From the NCBI RefSeq assembly GCF_031755915.1, contig NC_083387.1:17009001-17073000 (forward strand): a DNA stretch of 64,000 nt. The letters are read 5' to 3'. Under the pieces are notes generated by a model. The model did not search any database. It saw only the letters and a program-made list of their open reading frames with translations, and was not told the DNA's origin. Of the stretch, positions 10,383-22,842 are shown in pieces. The stretch is from Ziziphus jujuba (Eukaryota > Streptophyta > Magnoliopsida > Rosales > Rhamnaceae). The position numbers and the translations under genes were made by a program. How positions within the stretch are numbered: the stretch's first letter is position 1; every line of letters starts with the position of its first letter.

Positions 10383-11643
10383 CGTGGGAAACCTAATCAT
10401 CATGGTCGTACTAATAAGATTTTCTTCAATGTTAAGGGTAAACGAGTGGTGCTTATGCCAATGACTCCTAAACAAGTTTTTGATGATCAATTCGCATTAC
10501 AAAGGAGGAGAAAAGCTTAACAACAACAAAATCAAGTTGTGTTCAGCAACTAAGAGAAGAAAAAGAGTGGTGAGGCTGAAAGTGCTAGAGAAAAAGAAAA
10601 GAAAAAGAGTGGAAAGAAAAAAGAGAATTTTTATGCAAAACAGAGTGAGATGAAGAAGCTTTTTTGTTATAAAAAGCCTATGATTGTAATGATGTACAAT
10701 GAAGCATATATGAATCATTTAACTAACCCTGATGAATTTATCTTTCCTAGTTCCGTTATTTCTCTTTTACAAGAGTTCGATGATGTCTTTCTCAAGGAGA
10801 TTCCAAATGGGTTACCATTGACTAGAGGGATCGAACATCAAATTGATTTTGTTCCGGGATCAACAATTCCAAACCGACTGGCTTATAGGAGTAATCCCGA
10901 GGAGACAAAGGAACTTCAAAGACAGGTAAGTGAATTGCTTGAGAAGGGATATGTTAGAGAAAGCATGAGTCCATGTGCTGTACCTTTGCTATTAGTCCCT
11001 AAGAAAGATGGAATGTGGCCAATGTGTGTAGATTGTAGGGCTATCAACAATATAACGGTCAAATGTCGTCATCCTATTCCGAGGTTAGATGATATACTTG
11101 ATGAATCGTATGGTGCATACATGTTTTCAAAAATTAATCTTAAGAGTGGTTATCACCAAATAAGTATGAAGGTGATGAACGGAAAACTACATTTAACTAA
11201 TGCACCCCACTTTCATAAGATTAATGAAGCATGTCATGCATCCATTTATTGGGAAATTTGTGGTTGTTGATTTTGATGATATTCTTGCATATAGTAGAAA
11301 TTTAGATAAGCATGTAGAACATCTTAGGATACTTTTAGGAGTGCTAAGGGCGGAAAGATTATTTGCTAACCTTAAGAAGTGTGATGTTTGCAAAGATGAA
11401 CTTGTATTTCTAGAATTTGTTGTGAAAGTATTTGACCCAGGAGATTGGTTTTGGCTGCACCTAAGGAAGTCAGGGTTTCCAAAACAATAAAAGCCAAAGC
11501 TTATGCCACGTGGAGATGGTCCATTCCAAATATTGGAAAGATTTAATGACAACGCTTACAAGTTGGATCAGCCAGGTGAGTATAATGTAAATGCTACTTT
11601 TAATGTCACTGATTTATCTCCTTTTTGTGCAGGTGATGATTTG
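10383..11643 (+). pseudogene. pol: A1 protease end, RT and fused integrase C-terminus
   Basis: A protease-RT linker ([17 protein letters not shown]...) leads to a lysine-rich stretch and an RT with [16 protein letters not shown] and GYHQISM. A deletion near 11170-11200 removes the block before LTNAP. The active-site motif reads DFDD instead of YFDD. At about 11421-11430 RT (FLEFVV) passes straight into the integrase C-terminal domain (VFDPGDW), skipping the rest of RT, RNase H and the integrase core. Element A6 has the same junction. A later deletion at a TGAGGACA repeat joins the tail to the LTR near 11642. Confidence 0.88.
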
Positions 11644-12360
11644 AGGACATAACCAGGAGCACCCCAAGATGGAGTCCAAAGCCACTTTAAATCCCTACTG
11701 GACCAATAACCAGGGCAAAAGCAAAGAGGTTTTAAGAAGCACTAAATGGTTTAATCTAAGAGATGTTCACATCCTAAGGAAGCAAGTTCATTACTGAAGA
11801 TGAACCAAAATTGGTCCATATGATTGGAATGGCGGATGCCAACATGAAAGAAAGCCTAACACATGGAATCCAACAATATGGTGATGTGGCACGATTTGAT
11901 GACATGGATGGTGACATGGCACTATTGCCACATGAAGGATGATATGCGCCTACATGGCATTGGCTCAATTTTATAATTAGGAAATATTAGTTTTTATTTT
12001 ATGTCTTGATTGGATTTTGGCATGTTGCCTATTTTATTTTCTAAATTTAGTTTTATTAGGTTTTTAAATGACTTTCCTATTCTTATTTCAACTAGGAGAT
12101 GAATTACGTTTCCTAAACCTAATCACATTAGGTTTCCTAAACCTAATTTTTTTCCATAATTATTTTTAGCGAATTTAGGAAAGCTTTGTGATTTATTTTG
12201 CCTATTTAAAGGCACACAAGTCATGAATAAAATTCAGATTACAATCTTGATTCAAAGTGAGAGTGATTCTCTTGGTTCTCCAGGAGCTATATCGAACTTT
12301 TTAAGCTTTGCTTGTGGAGTTCAAATTTAACTTATCAATAGGTTATTCCGCACCCTATTA
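11642..12360 (+). repeat. A1 3' LTR, both ends trimmed
   Basis: It matches family A LTRs from TGAGGACATAACC to CACCCTATTA, has only two minisatellite units and lacks the last ~130 bp. Its left edge was shortened by a deletion between two TGAGGACA copies. Its right edge abuts F1 RT sequence without the GTATCA terminus. Confidence 0.85.
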
Positions 12361-13373
12361 GTTTTTTTGCATCCTAATTTGATGATATCCGCTCCTAAGA
12401 TCAATTTTTGTAAACATACATGCACTATGCAATTCATCTAACATGTCATTTAACCTAGGAATAAGATGTCTATATTTACTGGTAATATTATAAATAGCCC
12501 TACAATCTACACACATGCGTCATGAACCATCTTTCTTATGTACTAACAAAATGGGAATAGCACATGGACTCATACTCTCACAAATATATCCTTTATCAAG
12601 CAACTCACTTACCTGCCTTTTTAGTTCATTTGTTTCCTCGGGATTACTCTTATATGCAGGCCTATTAAGCAGCTCCTAGCATAAAATCTATTTGATGTTC
12701 AATCCCTCGGATAGGTGGTAAACCATTACGAATTTCCTTCGAAAAGACTTCATTAAATTCCTACAAAAGAGAAGAAATAGAACTTGGCAATTCAAGTTCT
12801 TCAGGATTAGGTTGATCATTTAAAAATACATCTTTATAAATCATGATCAGCAATGATTTCTTACCCAAAAGTGCTTTATTAAAATCCCAAAACTAAGATA
12901 AAATTTTTTATTTTTCTTCTCTTTTTTTTCTGTCTTTCCCACTCATAGGTTTACTCTCACTCTCGACCTTTCCAATTTTCCTCACACTCTCGGGTTGACT
13001 AGCAATGTGTCCTTATCCTTGACACTTAAAACATACAATATCATGAGTTCTAGAAGGTTTAGTATCAGATTTACCTTCATTCTTTGGTGCTCAGATAGAT
13101 TTGATTTTAGCCTCCCTTTTTGGCCGATTGGTGCTTTCATCACCTAGTTTCATTTTTGGCTTATTGTCACATGTGGGATTGCTTCTCCAAACACTTGGAT
13201 TTGATCTCTCGTTGTTTGATACTCCTCCAAACCGTATACTTCTGCCCCTCCTCTTAATTTGATTCTCAAGTTTGATTACCACATCCAACACCTCTTCCAA
13301 TTCCATATATTGTTGCAATTCCAATTGATTACCTATCTCATGAATCAACCCGCCTAGAGACCGTGCCATGGTT
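12361..13373 (-). pseudogene. gag-pol: F1 RT N-terminus joined to gag C-terminus
   Basis: Read on the minus strand from right to left it gives the gag C-terminal region (MARSLGGLIHEIGNQLELQQYM...), an altered CCHC knuckle near 13020-13050 (CFKCQ then a stop, GH), then the Glu/Lys-rich linker and the RT N-terminal part ([38 protein letters not shown]). Most of protease has been lost between the knuckle and the linker. Several stops are present. The left edge is cut at the A1 LTR and the right edge by B1. Confidence 0.82.
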
Positions 13374-13378
13374 GCTTC

Positions 13379-14515
13379 TGATACGAACCTAGGTCGACTT
13401 GCACCTAAACCCATATTATATTATTCCAGATCTCAATTAAGTTCAAGTTCTTATGGGAAATCCTTAACCCCTAACCAACCTATGATTAGAAACCTTGGTA
13501 TAATGAAAACACCACAATAGGTGATGGATTTCCTATTGATAAGTCAAAACTAAAACACACACTCTCTAATGGTGTTTTAGGTGTTCAAAGAGAACAAAGA
13601 GAATTCTATCTCACAAAATAATTTCTGAATATTATTAAAGGTGTGTGTTCTCCCTAAAAAATAAGCCCTTAAATAGGCTAAAGTCATTAAAAAATAAACC
13701 CTAGTAACTTAGGTTAAAACCGACCACCAAAAAGAAAAGAAAACATGTTGGCCGATTCTCACACTACTTCCTAAACTAATTTCTATTAACTAATTTCTTT
13801 ATTTTGAATTAGGAATTAATTAATTTACAATGAAAATAATAAAATAATAACTTTCCTAAGTTGATTTGTCCAACAAATAAATAAATTAAAACCAAATAAA
13901 AGACTGATTTCCTAAAACAAAAAGTCAAAATCAAATTAGGAAACTATTTGACTATCTTTCTAACTAAGCTGTCTTTGATTAATCTTTGGCCAATTTAAGC
14001 TCTAAATCAGCTTCCATATGCCATCAAGGATGCCAAATAGGATTATCATTGAGTCCCAAACGTTTCCTTTGATTGGAACAAAGAGAAAATGCCAACTTAG
14101 TAAAATACAATAAAGCCTGCAACAAATATAGCAAAACCAGCCATGTCTTCCCCCTATGTGAACAAGCCCTTGTTGTTTGCCTTTGAGCCTGCCTTGACTT
14201 ATTTCCATGACCTCTTAGAGATATCCATTGAATCCATGAAGTGTTGGAACCATTTCGTGCTGTCCGGAGTCCGTTTTTGCACTAAAACAGCTACCCGGGT
14301 CTATATTAGCCTCCACCACTTGGATGCTTAAAACATACTTTGTATCTTCGGGTATGGACAAGTCCTTTTGAGAAGTGATAACTCACTGTATAAAGATAGC
14401 TAGGTTGTCCTTAAATCTCCTAACTTGAGCTCTAATGATGGGACCGGTCTTCATCCATAATGGATCAGCACCCAAGTGGGTTGTCGGTTGTATGGGTATG
14501 GGCAGATTTTCATCA
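13379..14515 (-). repeat. B1 3' LTR
   Basis: The 1137-bp LTR reads TGATGAAAATCTGCC...GGTTCGTATCA on the minus strand. It matches the 5' LTR (about 1.11 kb after removing A5). Its start encodes the integrase tail (GPIIRAQVRRFKDNLAIFIQ), which runs to about 14383. Confidence 0.92.
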
Positions 14516-15740
14516 TTCCCCTCCTCTTGAAAAGGATTTGTCCTTAAATCAAAGTGATGACCTACAAAAAAAGGAGATAAATCAGCAACATTAAATATAG
14601 CACTAACATTATACATACCCGGTAAATCAAGTTTGTAAGCATTATTATTAATCCGCTCCAAAATTTGAAAAGGTCCATCTACACACGGCATAAGCTTGGA
14701 CTTCCTTTGTTCGGGAAACCTCTCTTTGCTTAAATGCAACCAAATCCAACCTCGAGATTCAAAGGCAACTTGTTTTTGGCCTTGATTAGCACTCCTTGCA
14801 TATTGCTCGGTCCTCCTCTCAATATTTTCCTTCATCTTTTCATGAATCTGCTTCATAAAATCAGTTTTCTGTTTCCCATCTAGATTAGCATGCTTACTTA
14901 AAGGTAAAGGTGTTAAATCTAATTGAGTCAAAATATTAAAACCATAAAAAAATCTCAAATGATGTATATTTTTAGTAGCTAAATGTAAAGATCTATTATA
15001 AGCAAATTCAACTTGTGGTAAACATTCTTCCCATGCGCTTAAGTTTATACTAATTAAAGCCCGTAACAATGCAGACAAAGTGTTATTTACTACTTAAGTT
15101 TGTCCATTAGTTTGTGGATGATAAGTAGTTGAAAATAAAAATTTAGTTCCTAACTTAGTCCATAAAGTTTTCCAAAAATAACTTTAAAACTTAGCATTCC
15201 TATCCAAAACAATTGTTCTAGGCATACCATGCATCCTCACAATTTCCTTAAAGAATAAATTAGCAACATTAGATGCATCATCGATTTTATTACATGCAAT
15301 AAAATATGCCATCTTAGAAAATCTATCCATAATAACAAAATTGAATCCTTACCTATTCTTGACCTAGGTAAACCAAGAATAAAATCCATAGACAAATCCG
15401 ACCAAGGAAAAGAAGAAATCGGCAATGGGAGGTACAAACTGTGCGGTTTCAATTTGGACTTGGCTTTTCTGCATTTCAAGCATCTTTCACATATTTTCTC
15501 TACATCTCTTCTCATGTTAGGCCAACAAAAATGTTCTTGCAGCAAGGATAAAGTTTTTAAAACACCAAAATGACCCATAAAACCACAACCATGACCTTCC
15601 CTCTCTAATAATTCCCTAATGCTACAATTAGGCAAACAATGTTTGTTTTTCTTAAACAAATACCCCTTAAAGATGTAAAATTTATGAAAACCAAGTTTTG
15701 AACGGGTCCTAAATATTTCTCCAAAGTCACTATTATGCTC
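14516..15740 (-). pseudogene. pol: B1 integrase
   Basis: The zinc finger is seen at 15470-15620 ([11 protein letters not shown], then CERCLKC), followed by [12 protein letters not shown] at the start of the core. The core is frame-shifted around 15240-15350 and carries a changed second catalytic region ([10 protein letters not shown]). From 15078 leftward come ALISINLSAWEECLPQVEF and the GPY/F domain [20 protein letters not shown], and the frame enters the 3' LTR. Several stops and shifts make it inactive. Confidence 0.87.
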
Positions 15741-16690
15741 ATAAAGTTCTTTTAATCATTCAAATCCAAGCAATCTAGTATCTAAGGTAGAAAACAATAC
15801 ATACCTTCGGGATAATACATTGACGAGTACATTTTCCTTACCTTTTTTATAGCGAAAGATATAAGGAAATGTTTCAATGAACTCAATCCATTTAGCATGC
15901 CTTCGATTGAGCTTCCCTTGTCCTCTAATGTGTTTCAAAGATTCATGATTTGTATGAATCACAAACTCCTTCGGCACTAAGTAATGCTGCCATGTTTCCA
16001 AAGCTCTCACCAAAGCATACATCTCTTTTTCATATGTCGGGTAGTTTAATATAGCTCCACTTTATTTCACACTAAAATAGGCTATGGGTCTTCCTTCTTG
16101 CATCAAACCAGCTCCAATACCTATACCCGAAGCATCACACTCAATTTCAAAAGTCTTAGAAAAATTTGGCAAAACTAGTAAAGGTGCATTGGTTAATTTT
16201 TCTATAAATAAATTAAAAGATTTATCTTGTACTTCCCCCCCTTTAGAGCCAACATTCTTCCTTACAACTTGTATGAAAGGTGTTGCGATGGTGCTAAAAT
16301 CCTTGACAAATCTTCTGTAAAAACTAGCCAAACCATTGAAGCTCCTCACTTGGGTAATGAAGGTGGGTTTCGACCATTCTTGGATTGCTTGCACCTTAGA
16401 TTGATCAACTTTAATACCTGCAACACTTACCACAAATCCTAAAAAAACAAGTTCACCTTTGCAAAAATCACACTTTTTCAAGTTAACAAACAACCTTTCC
16501 TTCCTAAGAATATTTAAAACTTGCCTAAGATGTGAACATCCTCATCTAGATGCCTACTATATACAAGAATATCATCAAAATAAACAACAATAAATTTTCC
16601 AATGAATGGTCGCATAACATAATTCATTAATCTCATGAAAGTACTATGTACATTAGTTAAACCAAAAGGCAATTACTAACAACTCACTTA
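15741..16690 (-). pseudogene. pol: B1 RNase H and RT C-terminal half
   Basis: RNase H shows ECDASGIGIG and KEMYALV, but two acidic positions are changed: HTNHES in place of the usual HTDHES, and VNVLSRR in place of ADALS. RT upstream retains YFDDILVYS and [18 protein letters not shown]. About 16670-16690 the central RT is deleted: the sequence for LQRQVSELL is joined directly to the PFGLTN region, dropping the VPKKDG to GYHQI part. Confidence 0.86.
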
Positions 16691-17556
16691 CCTGCCTTTG
16701 TAACTCATGTCTCCTCGGGATTACTTCCATATGCAGGGCTATTTAGAATTGCAGCTCCCAGTACAAAATCAATTTGATGTTCAATCCCTCGAATTGGTGT
16801 TAATCTATTAGGAATTTCCTCTGGAAAGACATCATTAAATTCCTGCAAAAGAGGCGAAATAGAACTTGGCAATTCAAGTTCTTTGGGATTAGTTTGATCA
16901 TTTAAGAATACATCTTTATAAATCATGACAAGCAATGGTTTCTCACTCAAGAGGGCTTTATTAACATCCCAAAAACTAAGATAAATTTTTTTTTTATTTT
17001 TCCTCTCTTTTCTTTCTTTTTCTTTCTCTCTCTCGACCGTCTCACTTTCGCCCACATTCTCGGCTTTTTCTAACTTTCTCACACTCTCGAGTTTCTCTCT
17101 TTCTTTCCCCTCTAATTTGAGTTTAGGACACTTACCTGGTTGTTCTTGCATGGCCTTGCTTCCTTGAATAGTTGTTGAAGCCGTGGGTGCCATACTAACC
17201 TTTTCTTTAAGCTTTTCAGCCTCCCTCCTTTGTTGCATTTGAAGTTGATCTCTAAGTACTTCCTTTGGAGTTAATGACTCCAGCCTAACCTTTTTTCCTT
17301 TAAATTTAAATACAATGGAATTCTCTCTTCCATAATGTATGGTATCCTTATCAAACTGCCATGGCCTACCCAACAAAATATGACCCGCATGTATCGGAAT
17401 AACATCACACAATACAACATCCATATATTTATCAATACTAAATTTTACTTTGGCTTGTTTATTTACTTTCATCTCACCACTATCATTAAGCCATTATAAT
17501 CTATATGGTTCCAGATGTTTAATGGTTGCTAACCCCAATTTATCAACAACCAAATT
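16690..17556 (-). pseudogene. pol: B1 protease C-terminus, linker and RT N-terminus
   Basis: An open stretch of 255 codons (16705-17472) covers HAGHILLGRPWQFD of the protease end, a long Lys/Glu-rich charged linker, then RT start motifs (LLQEFNDVFPEEIP, RGIEHQIDF, YGSNPEET). It is unusually well preserved compared with the rest of B1. The protease start lies beyond solo LTR A2, at 18454-18582. Confidence 0.88.
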
Positions 17557-18453
17557 TGATGAGGACATGACTAGGAGCACCTTAAGATGGAGTTGAGAGC
17601 CATTTCAAATCTCTACGGGACCAATAATGAGAGCTAGAGCAAAGCGGTTTAAAGAATCACTAAATGGCTTAATCCGAGAGGCGTTCACATATCAAGCAAG
17701 CATGTTCATTACTGAAGATGAACAAAAATTGGTCCATATGATTGAAACGGTGGATGCCAACGTGAAAGACAGCTTAATGCAAGGAATCTTACAACATGGT
17801 GATATGGCAAGTTTTGATGACATGGATCGTGACATGGCACTTTTGCCATGTGGAGGATGATATGCGCCAACATGGCATTGGCTGAATTTTATAATTAGGA
17901 AATATTAGTTTTTATTTTATGTCTTGATTAAATTTTGGCATGTTGCCTATTTTATTTTACGAATTTAGTTTTATTAGGTTTTTAAATTACTTTCCTATTC
18001 TTATTAGGAAACTAGGAGATAAATTAGGTTTCCTAAACCTAACTAAATTAGGTTTCATGAACATAATCACATTAGGTTTCCTAAACCTATCAAAATTAGG
18101 AAACCTAATTTTCGTCCATAATTATTTTTAGCAAATTTAGGAAAGCTTTGTAATTTATTTTGCCTATTTACACAAGTCATGAATAAAATTCAGATTACAA
18201 TTTTAATTCAAAGTGAGAGTCATTCTATTGGTTCTCTAAGAACTATATCGAACTTTTCGAGCTTTGCTTGTGGAGTTCAAATTTGATTTATCAATAGGTT
18301 ATTCCACACCCTATTATGGCGTCTTCACCATACTAAAGTTCTTACGTTAAATATAGGTAATGGGTCGAGGTCTTCCATGGATAACTTATAGTTAGACGGT
18401 CTAATTCAACTTTTGTTACGGGTTTAGAGGTAGGTCACTCTAGGTTTGTATCA
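17557..18453 (+). mobile_element. Solo LTR A2 in the B1 protease
   Basis: An 897-bp family A LTR (TGATGAGGACATGAC...GTTTGTATCA) with a perfect 5-bp duplication AAATT (17552-17556 and 18454-18458). Removing it rejoins the protease codons SGSCANVISN to LVVDKLGLATI. It has three to four minisatellite units. Confidence 0.96.
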
Positions 18454-18582
18454 AAATTACTAATTACGTTTGCACAACTTCCACTATCAACTATCATACT
18501 ACAAATGTTACCTTGAATTTCCCATCGGGTGTGGAAGATATTTTCTCTTTGAATTTTATCATCTTTGTACATGGTTAGAACA
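18454..18582 (-). pseudogene. pol: B1 protease active-site segment
   Basis: The minus strand reads TMYKDDKIQRENIFHTR, then GNICSMIVDSGSCANVISN. DSG is the catalytic motif of the retroviral aspartic protease, preceded by the conserved region shared with J1 (31100-31235) and J2 (49080-49200). It is isolated between A2 and the G1 LTR. Confidence 0.88.
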
Positions 18583-19722
18583 TGATACGAATCTAGGACG
18601 ACCTGCTCCTAAACCCGTATTATATTTGTCCAGATCTAATTATGTTCAAGTTCTAATGGTCACCTTGACCGCTAACCAACAACCTGTGATTAGAAACCTT
18701 GGTATATAATAAAGATGCCGCAACAGATGATGGAAGGCCAATTGATAAGTCAAACTTAAACACTCATTCACTAATGGTGTTTTAGGTGTTCAAAAGAATA
18801 AAGAGAAGTCAATCTCACAAATAATTTTCTGTATAAAATTCAAGCTTGATTTCTCATTGAAAATAAGCCTTTAAATAGGCCAAGATAACAAAGCAAAAAC
18901 CCTAAAAAAATTAATTCAAAACCGAACTCAAAGTGTGGAGAAAAAGAAAGTAGAGAAAAGGAAAGTGCCTATTTTTTCTAGTTTCTTAAACTAATTTGGA
19001 TTAATTAATTCCTTTATTTTGAATTAAGAATTAATTAATTTGCAATTGAAATACTAAAATAATAACTTTCTTAAACTTATTTGTCCAGCAAATAAATAAA
19101 TAAAAATAAAAATAAAAGACTAATTTCCTAAAACAAAAAGTCAAAATCAAATTAGGAAACCAGTTGACTAGTTTAACTACTAAGATATCTTTGACCAACT
19201 CTAGCTTGTTTAGGCTCCAAATCAGCTTACATATGCCATGTAGGATGCCAAATATGATTAATAACGACTCCCACATGTTGCCCTTTGATTGGAATAAGTC
19301 AAACAAGAAGAAAAGTGAAAGCCAGCGCCAAAACAGCACATTTTCGGCCAACTTGAGATGCTATCCGTACAAGTCCTTTTTAGATGCTTTTGATTCTGCC
19401 TTGGCTGGATTCCATGTCCTTTTAATGATATTATTTGAGTTCATGAAGTGTTAGAACCATTCCTTGTTGTCTGGACTCCATAAATGCACCAAAACCGCTA
19501 TCTAGGTCCGTATCTGCTTCCACCACTTGTATGCCCAAAACAGGTCTTGGATCTTCGGGTATGGACAAGTGTTCTTGAGAATGAATTACCCCCTGGATAA
19601 AAGCAGGAAATTTGTCCCTAAACATATTAGCTTGAGCACTAGTGATTGGCCCGGTCTTCATCCGTATCGAGTCAACACTCCAGTTGGTTGTCGGTTGTGC
19701 GGGCTTAGGCGGAATCACATCA
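18583..19722 (-). mobile_element. LTR of family G (G1) in B1
   Basis: A 1140-bp LTR starting TGATGTGATTCCGCC and ending GATTCGTATCA on the minus strand. It is very similar to G2 (34032-35175) and to the G3 LTR (42149-43263). It splits the B1 frame between RRIL and TMYKD. Spacing fits a 5-bp duplication, but the two flanks differ (GAACA and AAATC), so the solo-LTR state is inferred. Confidence 0.88.
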
Positions 19723-20683
19723 AAATCCTTCTTTCCACCAAACTCAATTCAGCCCTTGAAGCCTCTAGTGTTTCAGATTCATCATGTCCATCATCTCCAA
19801 TTTCATCTTCAATAAATTTGGTTTAAGCGTCATTTTCTTCACTTTTGGATTCTAGCTTACCATTATCTTTTAGCAACATGATCATCTTATTTGGGCATTG
19901 ACTAGCAATGTGTCCTCACCCTTGCCATTAAAACACACAATATCATGAGTTTTAGAAGGTTGAGGATCAGCTTTACCTTCATTCTTTGGTGCTAGGATAG
20001 ATTCGGCTTTGGACTCCCTTTTTGGCCGATTTATGCTCTCTTCTCAAAGTTTCGGCTTTTGTCTTGCTTCAAAGGTGGGATTGCTTCTCCAAGCATTTGG
20101 ATTTGACCTCCCACTATTTGAAACACCTCCAAACCATGTATTTGTGCCCTCTCGAATTGATTCTCAAGTTTGATAGCCACATGTAGCATCCCTTCCAATT
20201 CCACATATTGTTGGCTATCTTTCGATTCAATCCACCTAGAAATCATGCCATGGTTGCTTCTCTATCTTCATTCATGCTCAATCTCATCATACGCATCTCA
20301 TCTCCTTGTAATAATCCTCCACGGACCTACTACCTTGTGATAAGGATTGGAGTCTTCAATGCAGCAACCTATGATAATGACTTGGTACAAACCTCTTTCT
20401 CATGGCTCCTTTCATTTGTCGCCAAATAGTAATAGGTTCATCTTCAACTCTTCTTTGGGTTCCTTGCTCATTAGTCCACCATTGGAGTTCATAATATCCA
20501 AACTCCAAAGCTGCCAATTTAAGTTTCTTAGCCTCCAAATAAATGTGACAATCAAAGATCATCTCCATACCTTCCTCCCATTCAAAGTAGGCTTCTGCAT
20601 CACTTTTTTCCCATGAAAGGTGGTATGTCAACACTTGGATATTTAAAAGATTGTCATCCTCATTCCTTATTGCTTTCCCACGG
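19723..20683 (-). pseudogene. gag: B1 gag, middle and C-terminal part
   Basis: The minus strand contains a retrotransposon gag domain: EAYFEWEEGMEMIFDCHIY, LAALEFGYYELQWW, ITIWRQMKGAMRKRF. Then come the YVELEGMLHVAIKLENQ region and a broken CCHC knuckle near 19910-19940. The acidic spacer to protease (KSEENDA...IEDEIGDDGHDESE) runs to 19723. Stops and shifts are frequent. Gag would form the particle and bind element RNA. Confidence 0.85.
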
Positions 20684-22554
20684 TGATGAGGACATGACTA
20701 GGAGCACCTTAAGATGGAGTTGAGAGCCACTTCAAATCTCTATGGGACCAATAACGAAAGCTAGAGCAAAGCAATTTAAAGAAGCACTAAATGGTTTAAT
20801 CCAAGAGGTGTTCACATATCAAGGAAGCATGTTCATTATTGAAGATGAACCGAAATTGGTCCATATGATTGGAACGGTGGATGCCAACATGAAAGCCTAA
20901 CGCATGGAATCCAACAATATGGTGATGTGGCACGTTTTGATGACATGGATGGTAACATGGCATCATATGGTGACATGGCACTTTTGCCGCATGGAGGGTG
21001 ATATGCGCCTACATGGCATTCAACTACGCTTGGCCGAATTTTATAATTAGGAAACATTATTATTTAGGAAAGCTTTGTAATTGATTTTGCCTATTTAAAG
21101 GCACATAAGTCATGAATAAAGATCATATTCCAATTTTGATTCAAAGTAGAGTGATTTTCTTGGTTCTCTGGGAACTATATGGAACTTTTTCAAGTTTTGC
21201 TTTTGGAGTTCAATTTCGACTTGTCAATAGGTTATTCCGCACCCTATTATGGCATCTTCACCATACCAAGGTTCTTACTTCAAATATAAGTAACGAGTCA
21301 AGGCCTTCAAATATAGGTAACGAATAGAGACCTTTGTTACAAGTCTAGGAGCAGGTTGTCTTAGGTTTGTATCAATTTAGTATTAGAGCTAATTTCAAAT
21401 TACAGGTTGTCTTAGGTTTGTATCGATTTTTAGCATTAGGTTAGAGATTGCATCTTTGATTTCTTTGGTTGTCTCATCCGTTTGGTCACTGCATTCTTCT
21501 TTGCATATTATCTTTTTTTTTTTCCTTGTTCATTCATCTGATCATAGCAAACCAAACCGAACGGACACAATTCAAAAAAAAAAAATATTGCTGAATTTGT
21601 TTCAAACCCTTGAGGTCGATGGTTTGGTCTATTTACATTGAAGTTTGGTGTGGTTGGGATTAATTTAGTTTGATAAAGATTGTTCTTGTTGCTTAAAAGC
21701 AAAAAAAAAAAACAAATTTCATTCTTAAAATTTTTCTTGTTCTTGTGGTTTGTGGCATTGAGTTATTGAGACTTCAAGAGAAAACAGGTAGTGAAATCTT
21801 TTTTTTGGTTGATATGAGGAGCACCAAAAAAACAAGCCAAAATCAATACCATTAAAAAAAGGTTTGTTAATTATTCATTCCACTTCGAAAAGCTCATTCC
21901 AATTTGTTCTTAACATTCTAGTTTCTTTTGTTTGTGCCAAATTTCCTTTTGAAAATCGAATCTTTCATCGTTGCTTTTTCTTTCTCATTCTATTTGTCCA
22001 TTTAGCCTTATTTTCATAACTGTTTGGTGGTCTATTTGGATTGTTACTTGCTAGTTTGTTTTAGTTCGAAATTAGTTTGCAAAAGCCGAAATATAGAGGG
22101 TAAAAGCCGAACTATAACTATATCAAACTTTTTCAAGCTTTGCTTATGGAGTTCAATTTCAACTTATCAATGGGTTATTTCGCACCCTATTGTGGCATCT
22201 TCACCATACCAAGGTTCTTACTTCAAATATAGGTAACGGATCGAGGTCTTCCATTGATAACTTGTAATTAAGCGGTCTAAATCAACCTTTGTTATGGGTT
22301 TAGGAGTAGGTTGTGAGAGTGATTCTCTTGGTTCTCTAAAAACTATATCGAACTTTTTCAAGCTTTGCTTGTGGAGTTCAATTTTGACTTATCAATAGGT
22401 TATTCTATACCCTATTGTGGCATTTTCACCATACCAAGGTTCTTACCTCAAATATAAGTAATGGATTGAGGTATTCTATTGATAACTTGTAATTAGACGG
22501 TCTAAATCAACCTTTGTCACGGGTTTAAGAGTAAGTCATCCTAGGTTTGTATCA
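20684..22554 (+). mobile_element. Family A element A3, mostly deleted, in B1 gag
   Basis: It has a perfect target duplication CACGG (20679-20683 and 22555-22559). It contains a 5' LTR (20684-21374) without the minisatellite, a decayed PBS (TAGTATTAGAGC, 21378-21389), a leader (21390-22115), and two successive partial LTR ends (about 22116-22312 and 22313-22554). No gag or pol remains. Confidence 0.9.
22116..22554 (+). repeat. Two partial U5-side LTR copies in tandem in A3
   Basis: Both copies run from around ACTATATC(A/G)AACTTTTTC to the GTTTAGGAG/GTTTAAGAG region. The first stops short of the terminus at 22312. The second starts at GTGAGAGTGATTCTC and ends GTTTGTATCA at 22554. This is a local duplication of about 200 bp. 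Confidence 0.85.
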
Positions 22555-22559
22555 CACGG

Positions 22560-22842
22560 TTTTACCTTCCTTGGTAAGCAAAAATTTCATAAACCCCTCA
22601 TCAAAGTCATCTCCAAAATTACCTTCCCCGAATTCCTCTCTAGGTTGGGCACGGCCTCGTCAACCTCAACCTCGGCCTCCATGAAATTCTTGCCTCAAAT
22701 TCAATCCACCTTGTGAAGTCTCTAACCTATCCATCCTTTGATCTATATGATCAAATCGAGCATTCATCCGTTGTAATTGCTCCACGATGGCCTTCATGTT
22801 CATGTACTCATCTCCACTCCCCGTAGCTTGGGAATCACCTTT
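22560..22842 (-). pseudogene. gag: B1 gag N-terminal part
   Basis: The minus strand reads MKAIVEQLQRMNARFDHIDQ, then DRLETSQGGLN, an RGRGR-type basic run and an acidic stretch FGDDFDEGF. This is a coiled-coil-like N-terminus shared with J1 (29940-30060) and G3 (39600-39858). The first codons were removed with the arrival of A4. Confidence 0.82.

Larger units (their letters stand above)
7073..12360 (+). mobile_element. Ty3/gypsy element A1, internally deleted family A copy
   Basis: Order on the plus strand: 5' LTR (7073-8148), tRNA-iMet PBS (8152-8163), leader, first codons of gag (8949-8993), inserted fragment C2 (8994-10382), protease end, RT joined directly to the integrase C-terminal domain, then a truncated 3' LTR (11642-12360). 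It lies within the pol region of F1. Because its 3' LTR stops short of the usual GTATCA end, at the junction with F1 RT sequence, the right target duplication is lost. The left flank is ACAAC. Confidence 0.88.
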
